From Nephrocerus scutellatus (lineage: Eukaryota > Arthropoda > Insecta > Diptera > Pipunculidae), in the NCBI GenBank assembly GCA_947095585.1, contig OX352761.1, positions 106,792,390 through 106,856,389 of the forward strand: a DNA stretch of 64,000 nucleotides, given 5' to 3'. Shown piece after piece: positions 49,468 through 61,059 of this stretch (within the stretch, counting starts at the first letter, position 1; the number at the start of each line of letters is the position of its first letter). The notes beneath the pieces were generated by a model. The model ran no database searches, was not told the origin of the DNA, and was given only the letters and a program-made list of their open reading frames with translations. A program made the position numbers and the translations under genes.

Positions 49468-51640
49468 ATTATTACGGAACCCAAAATCAGCCTCGGATAC
49501 ACTGATGAACGACGATGACCACGGCAACGAAAACGGCTAAACGATTTAAGAATTTTATCATCGAACGTACGCTCACTGTATAGAGCTCGAGCTGCACAGC
49601 AGCTGGCCGATACCCTGTCTAAATATAAGGCTGACATAACAGCAATCCAGGAGATGTGGTAGACGTCTTACAATATGACATATGCTACAGCTGTCATGCA
49701 AGACATCATGTGCTCGGGGTGAGGTTTCTAGTCAGCAAAAGAATGCAACCCACCGTATCGGGGCAGTTTTAAAAACATAAGCCTCATAAACGTTCACGCA
49801 ACTACAGAGGATTCCCCAGATGATGAAAAAGAAGAATTCGTGGAATCAGTCGAACGGGAACTCCATGCCTGTCCTCAGTATGATGTAAAAATCATTCCGG
49901 GGGATATGAATAATAAAATAGATAGGGAGCCAGTATTCAGGCAGTGCATTGGCACCCATAGCTTACACGAGAACACTAATGACAATGGACAACGAGTCAT
50001 AGAGATGGCAGCAAGCAATAATTTGATTGTTGCGAGTACAAGGTTTGCGCGTAAAAATATCCACGAAGCCACCTGGGTATCTCCTGATGGAGACACTCGC
50101 AACCAAATAAACCACGTGTGGACAGACCGACGCCACAACCCGAACCTGATGACGGTACGAATGTACCGAGGTGCCAACGTCGTCTCGGACCACTATCTTG
50201 TTTGTATGGTGCTCCGAGCGCGGATTGCATCATCACGAAAGACTGCATCCGCGAATCAGATTCGAGTTAACACGGGTGCCCTTCGCAACGAAGGGACCAG
50301 AAAAAACTACGGTCAACCGATAGGACTCGCCCCAAATGCAGGGAGAGTAGATCCTGGGGCTGAGATGTCACGCGTAGAGGAGAAATGGAGATGCCTTAAA
50401 AATACTGTCAGTATTGCTGACTCCATCTTAAGTAGTCGTAGAGATCGGAACGACTGGTTCCATGAAGAATGTAAGCTAGCGACTGAACGTTAGTATGTTG
50501 CGCACCGAGCAATGCAACAATCTCATAGAACGCGGACACGCGAAGATGAATATAACGAGCTCGGAAAATATGAAAAAACAGTTTACTGGCAAAAGAAAGC
50601 AGCCTGGGAGAAGAAACTCGTCCGTGAACTAGAGCAGAGCCAGAGTAGAACTTTATTAAGCCATGAGAAAATTCGGCATCCTAAATAAACTGACATTGAC
50701 ATTGGTTGACCATGACCAATGTTATAAGCCAAGTAAAAATATCCGGATCACTATCAAGCCCATTCAACATCTATAACTGCCTCTGACAAGTGGATGGACT
50801 GGCCTGCGTCCTCTTTGGAGGAAGTGATCCGAGACTCTGACGTAACGGCGAGAGTTACAATCCTCTATAAGTCCATTCAGATACTGGCTTAAGCAGATGA
50901 TATTAACATCGTTGGTAGAAACCAAAGGGCTGCACAGGGAGCTCTTATCCAGATCGAGCATGCGGCACAAAATCTGGGGCTGCACATAAATGAGAGCGAA
51001 ACAAAGTACATGGTGGCCACGTCTGCGAGTAGAAGATCCAACATTGGTCCCTCAATTCAAATAGTGGAGCGCGAATCCTTTAACTATCTCAGGTCAATTG
51101 TAGCCGATAACAGAATGGAACCAGAAATACGCGCAAGGTGGCTTAAAGGCAACAAAGCCTTCTATAGTCTGTCAAGACTCTTCAAATCCAGGAACTTAAC
51201 CATAACATCCAAGCTGCTGGTGTATAAGACAATGGTCATACCAATACTTACATATGGATCCGAGACTTTGAGGCTTAGCAAAATGCATTCTGACCTCTTA
51301 GCCGCGTTCGAGAGAAAAGTCTTACGGAGAATTGTTGGCCCCGTATATGAGGAAGACTCTATAATGATGACATCTACACGCGTTACCGCGATAAGCTCGG
51401 TAGGCTCCGGTGGGCAGGACACCTAGGTCGCACGAATGAAGAGGATCCTGCTCGGAAAGTCCTTTGCGATAGGATTTATGGAACACGACAGCGAGGCCGG
51501 CCAAGTATACGATGGAAGGATGGCGTAGACTAGGACGCCCCCCACAGTTAAGGGATGCCAAACAGGATGACACCGGCTCGAAATCGGGTGGAGACATTTT
51601 TTTATGGGAGGACAGGACCGAACACCGGTTGTAGAGCCAA
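49468..51640 (+). mobile_element. RTE-like non-LTR retrotransposon, copy C, degenerate
   Basis: Endonuclease residues are in order: SSNVRSLYRARAAQQLAD-like near 49563, AIQEMW (catalytic Glu), PGDMNNKIDR near 49900, NQINHVWTDRRHNPN near 50107, and VSDHYLVCMV near 50190. The linker follows to about 50640. The RT part then jumps to motif B-like residues and ADDI at 50893-50904, where the codon two positions before ADD is a stop. The C-terminal block (FNYL, LTYGSETL) follows, with the GTTGTAGAGCCAAAT ending near 51625. The 5' UTR seen in the 58332 copy is missing. Confidence 0.8.
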
Positions 51641-52159
51641 ATATGATTATATATATGGAAGAGGAAGAAGATGATGAAGGACAAGATAAAAGGATAAACG
51701 ACTCACAACCCGGATGAAGCAATACATCACAAAAACTTCTATACATTATTTGTTGCGCAGTGGAACCCAATATTTTATTGATTCCTTGCATGCATTTAAA
51801 AATCTGCAATATATGTGTTCTTAAGCTGCGGGCAGCAAGTATTTCAAATGATCTTTTGATTTACAAATGCTCAGTTCGCCGGAAAGATGTCGAAGACAGT
51901 ATGCAAGTTTTTTTGTTATAAACAACACAAAATATTTTGTTTTGAACTGGCTTGGGACTTGTTTCATAATTAAATAAGCCCCAAATATTTCGACTTCTTT
52001 CATTTCTTGATTTGTATGTTATTTCATTTTCCTTGGGAGTTAATTCATTTTTGGATTTTGAGAGTTATTTCATTGGGATTTATTTCGTTCGGACATATTT
52101 CATAGCGCCTTCATTTACATGATTTATATACTTCCTTTTACTATGTAACATAATCAATT

Positions 52160-52277
52160 TAAAGAAAATCGACAAAAAAATTTTACAAAACTTTTAGGGC
52201 CAAAATCACTCCAAAAATTTTACAAAAAGTGTTGTCCATCGAAAATACAGATTATATGGGCGCCCCTACGCCTCGAC
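52160..52277. repeat. Direct repeat unit 1 (about 115 bp)
   Basis: A unit ending CGCCCCTACGCCTC is repeated at 52743-52860 with almost identical text (TTTTAGGGCCAAAATCAC, then GTGTTGTCCATCGAAAATAC). The two units flank the chimeric segment 52273-52747. Not related to any coding sequence I recognise. Confidence 0.85.
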
Positions 52278-52747
52278 AGGGTGTAACAGATATTGAATAA
52301 CAGTCCGCCGAGAAGTACTAAAGTAAGTCCTTTTAAAATACTGACAGGCTTAGAAATGAAAGTTCGGCAGTATCCATATTAAAGGGCGATGCTAGACGAG
52401 GACGAATACACAAGAACAGATACAGTGACAAAATAAACGAAGAAAAGAGGAAAGAAAGCGATGCGCGTTCGATAGTCCAACGAGTAAGTTCTATATTACT
52501 ATGTCACGAATCGCCACTAAGCGAACTACATGATTGTTTAAATTCTACATTAATGTTCAGTGTATTATTACGGAACCCAAAATCAGCCTCAGATACACTG
52601 ATGAACGACGATGACCACGGCAACGAAAACGGCTAAACGATTTAAGAATTTTCTCATGGAACGTACGCTCACTGTATAGAGCTCGAGCTGCACAGCAGCT
52701 GGCCGATACACTGTCTAAATATAAGACTGACATAACAGCAATCGACA
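52273..52747 (+). mobile_element. Duplicated gypsy-integrase/RTE-like fusion segment
   Basis: Nearly identical to 49168-49645, including the join between the integrase relic and the start of the RTE-like copy (TTCAGTGTATTATTACGGAA). It ends inside the endonuclease domain, after GACATAACAGCAATC. TCGACA stands at both borders (52273-52278 and 52742-52747), and the same 115-bp repeat lies on each side. Confidence 0.85.
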
Positions 52748-52860
52748 AAATCGCTAAAAAAAGTTTACAAAACTTTTAGGGCCAAAATCACTTCAAAAAT
52801 TTTACAAAAAGTGTTGTCCATCGAAAATACAGATTATATGGGCGCCCCTACGCCTCAGGG
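52743..52860. repeat. Direct repeat unit 2 (about 115 bp)
   Basis: Second copy of the 52160-52277 unit; it continues into GGGCCTGATCTTCC, beyond the point where unit 1 is interrupted. Confidence 0.8.
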
Positions 52861-52869
52861 CCTGATCTT

Positions 52870-54290
52870 CCAAAAAATTTACCAAAAGTGGTGTCCATCG
52901 CAGATACACAGGTGTTTAAAATTTGAAGAAAATCCCTTGTGACGAAAAAAAACAATATATATAAAATGATTCAAAAAGTTTCATTTATGTATTTTATTTA
53001 TAAGTCATCTGTTGATTTCCGGTTAATCTTTGGAATAGGTCAGAAAACAGATAATTCGGCGATTATTTCCAAAGAAATAATGCAAGGTAAAAATAAAACG
53101 ATTGTTATTATTAATTACCTAGGGATTATAAATTTGTCTTTAAAAATCTTGCAACGTAAACGCAGCACAGAAGTTAAATGACTTTCTTAAGTGAAAGAGG
53201 GAAAACAAAATTGACAAAGAATGGAGAAATTTTAACAATTATACTACTTACTATTACTAGATAACAAAAGTAGTAATAGTATTTTTACATCATAATATGT
53301 ACTAATAATAAACAAAATGTAAGTAATTTGTTTTCTATGAAGTGGAGCCCATTCCAAAAATAATCCTGATTTCCATTTGAAAGAAGAAAAAAACGACCTC
53401 ACATACGTTTAAGAGACACTTCGGGTTTTCTTAATTTATTCAATTTGTTTGCAAACTAACTACTATATCAATAAAGTTTAAATTCGATACACAAATCGCA
53501 ACTGCAATTCGCGCTTAACATTAAAGCGTGTGTACATCTGTACATACACACAAGTTTGAATTTGAAATGTGCAAGAAAAATATGCTTACATGCATGTAGT
53601 CTAGAACAAGATATAACTTTCAATTATGTATGTAGCACCAACTAACTGGTCGTTTAATTTTGATTGATTTAACAAGTCTTAAGTGTCTGCCTCTTAGTTA
53701 AGGTATTATGCTACGTGATCAGTAAATTTTACTAAATATATGTATTTTAAAGAAATTATATGAATTTTATATCATGTACAGATTTGAAAAAAAGTTTCAT
53801 TAAATATATCTTCCGATAGTTATTAACATTATAATAATTCTATAATTGTATATAATTAGACTACAGATGTACTAGTCGCAAACTATTTAACTAAATGTGT
53901 CTTCTCATATTTACAATGATTGTTTGAGCTGTTCACAAGATAATAAAAATTAATCGGATGGGGAAACGGATTTTTTGGTGTAGCGTCGTCGGTTTATCGT
54001 TGATAGTTTATAGGTTTTATTTGGCTGCTGGATTTCCCGAAGATGATTCATTCTTATTCGATGACAAGTAAGTGTAGTTGATAAACCGGGCACCTTGAGT
54101 AGTTTGAGCAGTGAAATTTGTAACGTGACAGGCGAACAGCAACATATTTCTTGGTTGGACTTTCCAAGCGAATCGCATGAAAATCGCCGAGTACAACGAT
54201 AGAGCTGAAAGTAATTAATTTTTATTAGCTGTAGACGAGGCAATTTTCGTTAGTGGTGGATGGTTGCTTGTGCATATTTAGATTGAGAAA
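52870..54290. other. AT-rich intergenic stretch without recognised feature
   Basis: An 80-residue open frame at 52939-53181 is Lys/Ile-rich and has no recognisable motif. Nothing else is supported. Confidence 0.5.
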
Positions 54291-54299
54291 TTAGTAATC

Positions 54300-55030
54300 A
54301 GTTTAATAGCCCGTGTAGTTCGAAATTTTTCGGACATGACAGCGAGGAGGGGGCAATACTTCATTGGACGGTTGGCGAAAAGTAGAGTCTGGCATCCCTA
54401 AACTGAAAGCCAACATACGACTCTTGCTGTAGGTCCAAATTTCCCGCGGGGGTTCCAATTGCGTCTTAACCTATTCATGGTTAGGGTGCTGGGCTTTACC
54501 ACGAGATATTAAATAAGGGTCGCGGATGCTTAGAGTATGCTCGGGATGAGTAAAGTCTTCGTACTTTGCGACCTGAAGTGGACTACTGGTACTTAGAATT
54601 ACCTTCTGGGCAAGTCTTCGCCTTGATTGGGACAGACGGAATAGTTATATTCCATAAAGCCTAGGATAGCACGTGACAAATGATAGGCTTCAAGGTTCCG
54701 GACGATGTGCTGCCAAGGCTGAAGCGTAGCTAAGCCGAGGCACTCATACGGAACGAACAGAGTCCCTTGATGTCAGATCTCACCAAGGTCGCGTTGGTGC
54801 CGCGGGAGTTGTCCGTGTCCACAGACAATAAGGCCGACCGTAAGGTTGACCGGTCTGAGGACAACTTTGGTCGAGGACCCAGCTCGTTCTTGGGATGAAA
54901 CAAGGGCGCTTACGGTTTTACGAGAACCGCTAAATAGACTTAGTTCATGAGCATGCCTAATGGCGAAAGCTAGGCAAGCAGGGTTCGTCCCACTCAAAGA
55001 GTGATGTAGGTCCAACTACGATGATGATAG
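54300..55030. other. Unclassified block of more even base composition
   Basis: G+C is clearly higher than in the flanks. A frame at 54773-55015 (-) of 80 residues and + strand fragments such as KADRKVDRSEDNFGRGPSS show no family I can name. It may be an old transposon piece, but I see no RT, transposase or integrase motif. Confidence 0.4.
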
Positions 55031-56570
55031 CTACACCCTAATCAGCTCGATTTCTTGTAGATTAAAAAAATTAAAAAATATTTGGATCAACACAACATGT
55101 TCCAACTGTCTTGACCCATGTAGCTGTTCGTATTTAACGTTATTCACGAAGCAAAACTCTTATTCCTATTTAATAATTAAGAAGTTGTTCCAGGTTTTCT
55201 TGAGAATTTATGACTAACATTACCAAAGACAGAAGGCAAAAAGTTTACCAACAACCAAACCACCACCACTAAACAAAATATGGTGCCAATTTGTCACACA
55301 TGTTACCTACCTAACGTCATGCGGCCACTGATGAATTTTGGATCTTTTCTAATATCGGCCAAGGCCGCCAAAGGAATACCCCAATTAGCGACTGGTCCCC
55401 AGAAGTGTGTGCTAATTGAAATGCAACAAGTAGACAAATATTTAGCAATTATTACTCTTTAATGGATAGCATGAACAATGACAATGCACCTCATAAGATA
55501 ATCGCGGAATTCTTTGCTTTTTAGGTTGTTGAAGAACCTGCTGGCCAAACTGCCAGCTGCTTTTGGAACTTGTTGAGACATTACGATCCACTTTTTTTTT
55601 GTTATATCACAGGGAAAATTCAAAAATCCTTTTCAACAAAACAGAAAATCAAATTTTCTTCGCAAACGAAATAATATTTCCAGCAAACTGAATTGATTCA
55701 CGCGTTATGATGATGAGCTGAGCATTCCCGTTCCCGACAGACACACGCACAAGGCACAAACCGCGTGATAAGAAATATTCCGTCCGCTTCTGCAGCTTTG
55801 CACTAGTTTCACAGTCACAGTCAGTCAGACACGTTATGTAAATGTCATTTGGAATGAAAGCAGAGCAGCAAATGAATTCGTTTATCGCACCGTTTAGCTT
55901 TCGAAAAAGCGAGGTCACTTTCAGTGATTTTCATATTCGTTTTTTTTTTTTCTTCCTTTTGTTTTGTTTTGTGCTGTTCTCCATTATACAACAAATTTGT
56001 AGTTCTTTCCGATGTTTTGCTTTGATTCTTACTTGCCGTTTGCCGAATTAGTTATTTCGAACGGAAATGTTTAGTTTACCAAAAGTCGCCAAAACAAAAC
56101 AATTTATTCAGTTTGTTTGGTGACCTTTCAGTGAATTTTCCAAACTTTTCTAATTTTATTTCTAATATGTCTAACTAATTTTTCAAATAAAATTATGCAT
56201 TAATAATTTTTACAATAGTACTTAGTAAGAATTTATCCTATTGTGGTTAAATTTAAAAAATTTATATTCGTAACAAATGAAAAGTCTTTGGCGTTTTTCC
56301 TCTAACGACACCATGTCTCTATTCCTTAGCTAAAATACTTGTTTCAAAACATTTTCAAGCTCAACATTGTAGACATAGCTTTAGATAACCTCAACAAACA
56401 GTCCTATTAAGTAGCTTTAAAGTTTAAAAAATTGTACTGATTAATAGAATGGAACGCATAAAATTGGCTATAATCTCTTGCTGTTTTTCATTTACACAAC
56501 TCGTATGAAAAATATTTAAGCACAAATAAGTACTTGTGGTTTTTAAATTTTTTTAATGTAATTAATATCA
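55031..56570. other. Intergenic stretch, no supported feature
   Basis: Short frames at 55280-55462 (+), 55649-55918 (-) and 55842-56051 (+) overlap, have no motif and no splice-coherent partners. I leave them as chance frames. Confidence 0.5.
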
Positions 56571-56704
56571 GGCGTATTTTATTTGCCGAGGAATAAGGAA
56601 TTAGAATTTGAAAACCAGCAAAACAGTAGGTTTACTTATTCCAAAGTAGGAATACGATAGTGCAATTTTTGTTGTAATTCCTTATTCCTCGGCAGATAAA
56701 ATAT
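56571..56704. mobile_element. Palindromic MITE-like element, copy 2
   Basis: Same inverted ends as 21531-21655 (TATTTTATTTGCCGAGGAAT and complement) and same interior, but reversed orientation. Length about 130 bp. Confidence 0.75.
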
Positions 56705-56972
56705 AGCTATCATCAAATTGAAGAGCGTATATCTGCAAATCGTCATAGTTAAGGTTTGTGTCTAGGCTCTTTAATTTTTGTTGTTGTTAAAAAACTTGCT
56801 TAGTAGGTAATTCACAGTCGCCTTCAAACGGTTATAGTATTTCTTCAAATTAATGATAAGGCAGTTCAAAGAGTGAACAAGAAACTTCAACAATTGCTGT
56901 GTTCTATTACAAGTTGATGAATAAAATAACAACTACTAGATTTAAACTGTCATAGTATAGTATAGGCTATAG

Positions 56973-57160
56973 GGTGTCCCAACAAGAGCGCCGGAGATTT
57001 TTTTTCTCGGTCTCAATAATTAAACGTTGTTGGTTTGAATACTTCTCCATATTCTTAAATCGCGTGGTTGTACGTGACAAATGTAAAAAAAAAAATCACC
57101 GTACAACTCGTATTAACAAAATGGCGGCAAATATAAATTCGGCGCTCTTGTTGGGACACC
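56973..57160. mobile_element. MITE-like element with perfect 21-bp terminal inverted repeats
   Basis: 56973-56993 and 57140-57160 are exact inverse complements, starting GGTGTCCCAACAAGAG. Length 188 bp, non-coding. The 123-residue frame at 56974-57345 is simply open across it. The sequence right after it (57161-57440) has a weak mariner-like phrase (LKQKRPNLAKKK) but is not classifiable. Confidence 0.75.
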
Positions 57161-57599
57161 TCTTGTATTATATAACGAACGAGGAAAGTCTAAAGAGCAC
57201 TAAGCACTTTTTAGCTGGTAATGTACGCTATTTTTCACACGACCAAAACAATTTCTCTGCTAAACTGCTTATGTGCAATGCAAAAGTAAAACGATCTCCG
57301 GCGAATATTATTCACAGCTTTTGGATAGATTTGATATTGATTTGAAGCAAAAACGACCGAATTTGGCGAAGAAAAAAGATGAGCGTGTAACCTTTATGCG
57401 CGGTTGAAGTAAAACTTCCTTGGCGTTGTGGCCGATGTTACGATCAAATCAATAAAAAAATAAGAAAAGTAAAAATAATAAAAATAACGCGCGTTTAAAA
57501 CCAAACGAACTTTTTATTCGATAAAGATTTTTGGTATTCAAAAATCATGTTTCACCTATTTGTATACAAAACTTTTATTACATTTGTTTTGTGAATAAT

Positions 57600-57887
57600 A
57601 ATAATAATATTTGTGCGCGACAGAGACCATTGCGGTCCAAGGCCTAACTTCTCGGGACCATTTGTGCTGCGCATGTATATTTTTGGACACAAATGAAGGG
57701 ACCTACAATTTAAGACCGGATCCGAACGGCGAATTGAGAAGCTTTCCGTGACAAGTTATTACTCTCGGAACGTTTGTCACCCATTCGCGAGAGGTGGGAC
57801 ACCGTGAAAAATACTTTTTGGTGTTGCTGGGATTCGAAACTGAACCTCCTGCGCAGCAGCCATGTGCATTACCACTGAGCCACGGCT
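57600..57887 (-). mobile_element. tRNA-derived SINE, copy 3, with target-site duplication
   Basis: The head on the - strand begins at 57887 with AGCCGTGGCTCAGTGGTAAT, containing an A-box (TGGCTCAGTGG, complement at 57872-57882), and is followed by a B-box-like GTTTCGAATCC near 57830-57840. These are the internal RNA polymerase III promoter boxes of tRNA genes. The body then runs through AGGTCCCTTCATTTGTGTCC to a short ATT-type tail. A 13-bp duplication, GTTTTGTGAATAA, flanks it at 57587-57599 and 57888-57900. Confidence 0.88.
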
Positions 57888-58089
57888 GTTTTGTGAATAA
57901 AATCATATAAAATGAATAGAAATAAAATCAATTAAATTTTAGATTTTATTTTCCCATTTATTATTCTTCAATAACTTCGATAAGCAATTAACTTATCAAA
58001 TTCGAAGGCTTATTAAAGAAGCACCATCTCGGCAAAACTATTGCGGTCGTCTATTAATCCACTTCGGGGAATGTCATCTTTTTCATGAG

Positions 58090-58320
58090 TTCATCTTCGA
58101 ATTCGCTTACAATTCAATTTTCTAATATAATGCAGATGTCGTGTAAATCGCAAGGTATTTAATGCAAACTAATTTCATATCGAATACACCAACCGCTACA
58201 TCTGCAATAAAAAGGTGAAAATGCAGATGTCACCTAAATCGCAAATTATTTAATACAAACTAATTTCATGTCATACACCGAAAGCTCCATCCATGTCGCT
58301 CACAATTAAATTTTCCATTT
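58090..58320. repeat. Satellite-like array, left part
   Basis: Units of about 90-110 bp with TTTTCTAATATAATGCAGAT, then TAAATCGCAAGGTATTTAAT, ACAAACTAATTTCATAT and ACACCAACCGCTACATC. The same units continue at 60611-61030, on the other side of an inserted retrotransposon. Confidence 0.8.
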
Positions 58321-58331
58321 AGTTTTCTAAT

Positions 58332-60610
58332 GGAGGTCAGCCATCAGCAGAAATATGGGGAATAACACAGAATGCTCTAGAATTGCAGGTGGCCGTAACT
58401 ATCTCTGACTGGTGGAAGTGCGATCAAACCTCCACGTGGTGGCCGCTGGTAAGTTTCATCCAATGCAGGAAAAGCTGAATGATCGGGCTAGTCCCTTCAA
58501 AGTAAGGTTGGCGCGAGGCTAATAATCTCGCCTGTAAAAAATTATTATTACGGAACCAAAAATCAGCCAAATTTGGTCGTTGCGAGTACAAGGTTTGCGC
58601 GTTAAAATATCCACAAAGCCACCTGGGTATCTCCCGAAGAAACCACTCGCAACCAGGTAGACCACGTGTTGATAGACCGCCGCCACAACCCGAACGTGAT
58701 GACGGTACGAACGTACCGAGGTGCCAACGTCGACTCGGACCACTATCTTGTTGGTATGGTGCTCCGAGCGCGGATTGCAGCATCACGGAAGACTGCGTCC
58801 GCGAATCAGATTCGAGTCAACACGGCTGTCCTTCGCAATGAAGAGACCAGAAACAACTACGGCCAAGCGATAGGACTCGCCCTAAATGCGAGCTGAGATG
58901 GGGCTGAGATGTCGGGCGTAGAAGAGAAATGGACACGCCTGAAAAATACTGTCATTAGTACTGCTGACTCCATCTTAGGCAGTAGTCGTAGAGATCGAAA
59001 CGACTGGTTCGATGACGAATGTAAGCTAGCGACTGAACGTAAGAATGTTGCGTACCGAGCAATGCAACAATCTCATAGAACGCGAGCACGCGAAGATGAA
59101 TATAAAGAGCTTAGAAGATATGAAAAAACAGTTCACCGGCGAAAGAAAGCAGCCTGGGAGAAGAATCTCGTCCGTGAACTGGAACAGTACAGAGAGCAAG
59201 GACCACACCAGGCGCGGAAGTTCTACCAAAGGGTCCGCGGTATGACGCAATATACACCGCGTTGCACATACTGCAAGGACAAAGAGGGTAATCTGATCGT
59301 CGATCTTAAAGGCATCTTAGAGCGATGGAAAGAGCACTTTCATGAGTTGCTAAATGGTCAGCTAACTGAGGAATTGGAGGCTCCACCAATGACCGAAGAT
59401 CACACTATGCTGCCGCCACCAAGCATAGTCGAAGTTAGCAGTGATAAGAAGGGAGATGTTACAAAATGCAGCAATTATCGTGGTATAACGTTGTTGAGTA
59501 CCGCGTATAAGATTTTCTCCTCTATCCTTCAAGACAGGATAACCCCATACGCTAAAGTCATCATTGGTCCATACCAGTGTATCAACAACTGATCCGATTT
59601 ACACCCTAAGGCAGGGGAATGAAACTGACACGACTATGTAGATTGACCAATACCAATGTTATAAGCCAAGTAAAAATATCCGGATCACTATCAAGCCCAT
59701 TCAACATCTATAACGGGCTCCGACAAGGGGATGGACTGGCCTGCGTCCTCTTCAACCTGGCGTTGGAGAAAGTGATCCGAGACTCTGACGTAACGGTGAG
59801 AGGAACAATCCTCTATAAGTCCATTCAGATTATTCAGATATTGACATCGTTGGTAGATGGTAGGAAGCTTTCAGACAGATAGAGCAGGCGGCACGAAATC
59901 TGGGGCTGCACATAAATGAGAGCAAAACAAAGTACATGGTGGCCACGTCTGCGAGTAGAAGATCCAACATTAGTCAATCAATTCAGATAGTGGAGCGCCA
60001 ATTTGAAGTAGTGCAATCCTTTAACTATCTCGGGTCAACTATAGCAGCCGATAACAGCATGGAACCAGAAATACTCGCACGGTTGCTTAAAGCCAACAAA
60101 GCCTTCTATAGCCTGTCAAGACTCTTCAAATCCAGGAACTTAACCATAACATCCAAGCTGCTGATATATAAGACAATGGTCATGCCAGTACTTACATATG
60201 GATCCGAGACTTGGGTGCTTAGCAAAAAGCTTTTTGGCCTCTTAGCTGCGTTCGAGAGAAAAGTCTTACGGAGAATTGTTGGCCCCGTATGTGAGGAAGG
60301 ACGATTCCGGAGACTCTATAATGATGAGATCTACGAGCGTTACCGCGATGTCGATATCGTGAAGAAAATTAAGCTCGGTAGGCTCCAGTGGGCAGGACAC
60401 CTAGCTCGCATGAGCGAAGAGGATCCTGCTCGGAAAGTTCTGCGAGGCCGGCCAAGCCTACGCTGGAAAGATGGCGTAGACCAGGACGCCCAGAGTTTAG
60501 GGATGCCAAACTGGATGACATCGGCTCGAAATCGGGACCGGCGGAGAGACTTTTTGCGGGAGGCCAGAACCGGACTCCGGTTGTAGAGCCAAATATGATG
60601 ATGATGTTGA
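58332..60610 (+). mobile_element. RTE-like non-LTR retrotransposon, copy D, with target-site duplication
   Basis: An 11-bp duplication AGTTTTCTAAT lies at 58321-58331 and 60611-60621. The first about 210 bases are a 5' UTR with no counterpart in copy C. Then comes the end of the endonuclease (VDHVLIDRRHNPNVM, SDHYLVGMV), the linker frame (58909-59592) with CSNYRGITLLSTAYKIF, and the C-terminal frame (59936-60586) with QSFNYLGSTIAADNS, LTYGSETWVLSKK and RWAGHLARM. Two internal deletions remove the first part of the endonuclease (between 58567 and 58568) and RT motif A; the ADD of motif C is also lost (near 59845). It cannot encode an active protein. Confidence 0.85.
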
Positions 60611-61030
60611 AGTTTTCTAATAAAATGCAGATGTCGCGTAAATTGCAGGGTATTTCATACAAACTTATTTCATATCATGTACACCGACAGCTCCATCCAC
60701 AGTAAAATATTTGGGGTTCGCTCACAATTAAATTTTCCATTAAGACGCTTCGCGTAAATCGCAAGGCATTTAATACAAACTAATTTCTTATAATATACAC
60801 CAACCGCTACGCAGTGCGGATATGATTTTACATCCGCATTAAAATTATTTCATTTCAGTTACCCCCTAGTCAAGCCTATACACCAACTGCTGCATCAGCA
60901 ATTTTCTAATATAATCTAGATGTCGCGTAAATTGAAGGATATTTAATACAAACTAATGTATTACCATATACACCAACTGCTTTAACCGCATCGTCGCATC
61001 CGCATAAAAATGATTTCATTTACCCCCTAG
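60611..61030. repeat. Satellite-like array, right part
   Basis: Continues the 58090-58320 units (TCGCGTAAATTGCAGGGTAT, TACACCAACTGCTGCATC, TTACCCCCTAG) with more divergence. It ends near the mariner relic. Confidence 0.75.
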
Positions 61031-61059
61031 GCACGCATATTCCATATATATATATTCCA

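Noticed and set aside
57603..57890. Possible genuine tRNA gene on the - strand (A and B boxes present)
   Set aside because: The boxes belong to a SINE with a body, tail and target-site duplication, and two relatives in the window; the head does not form a clear standard tRNA by eye.
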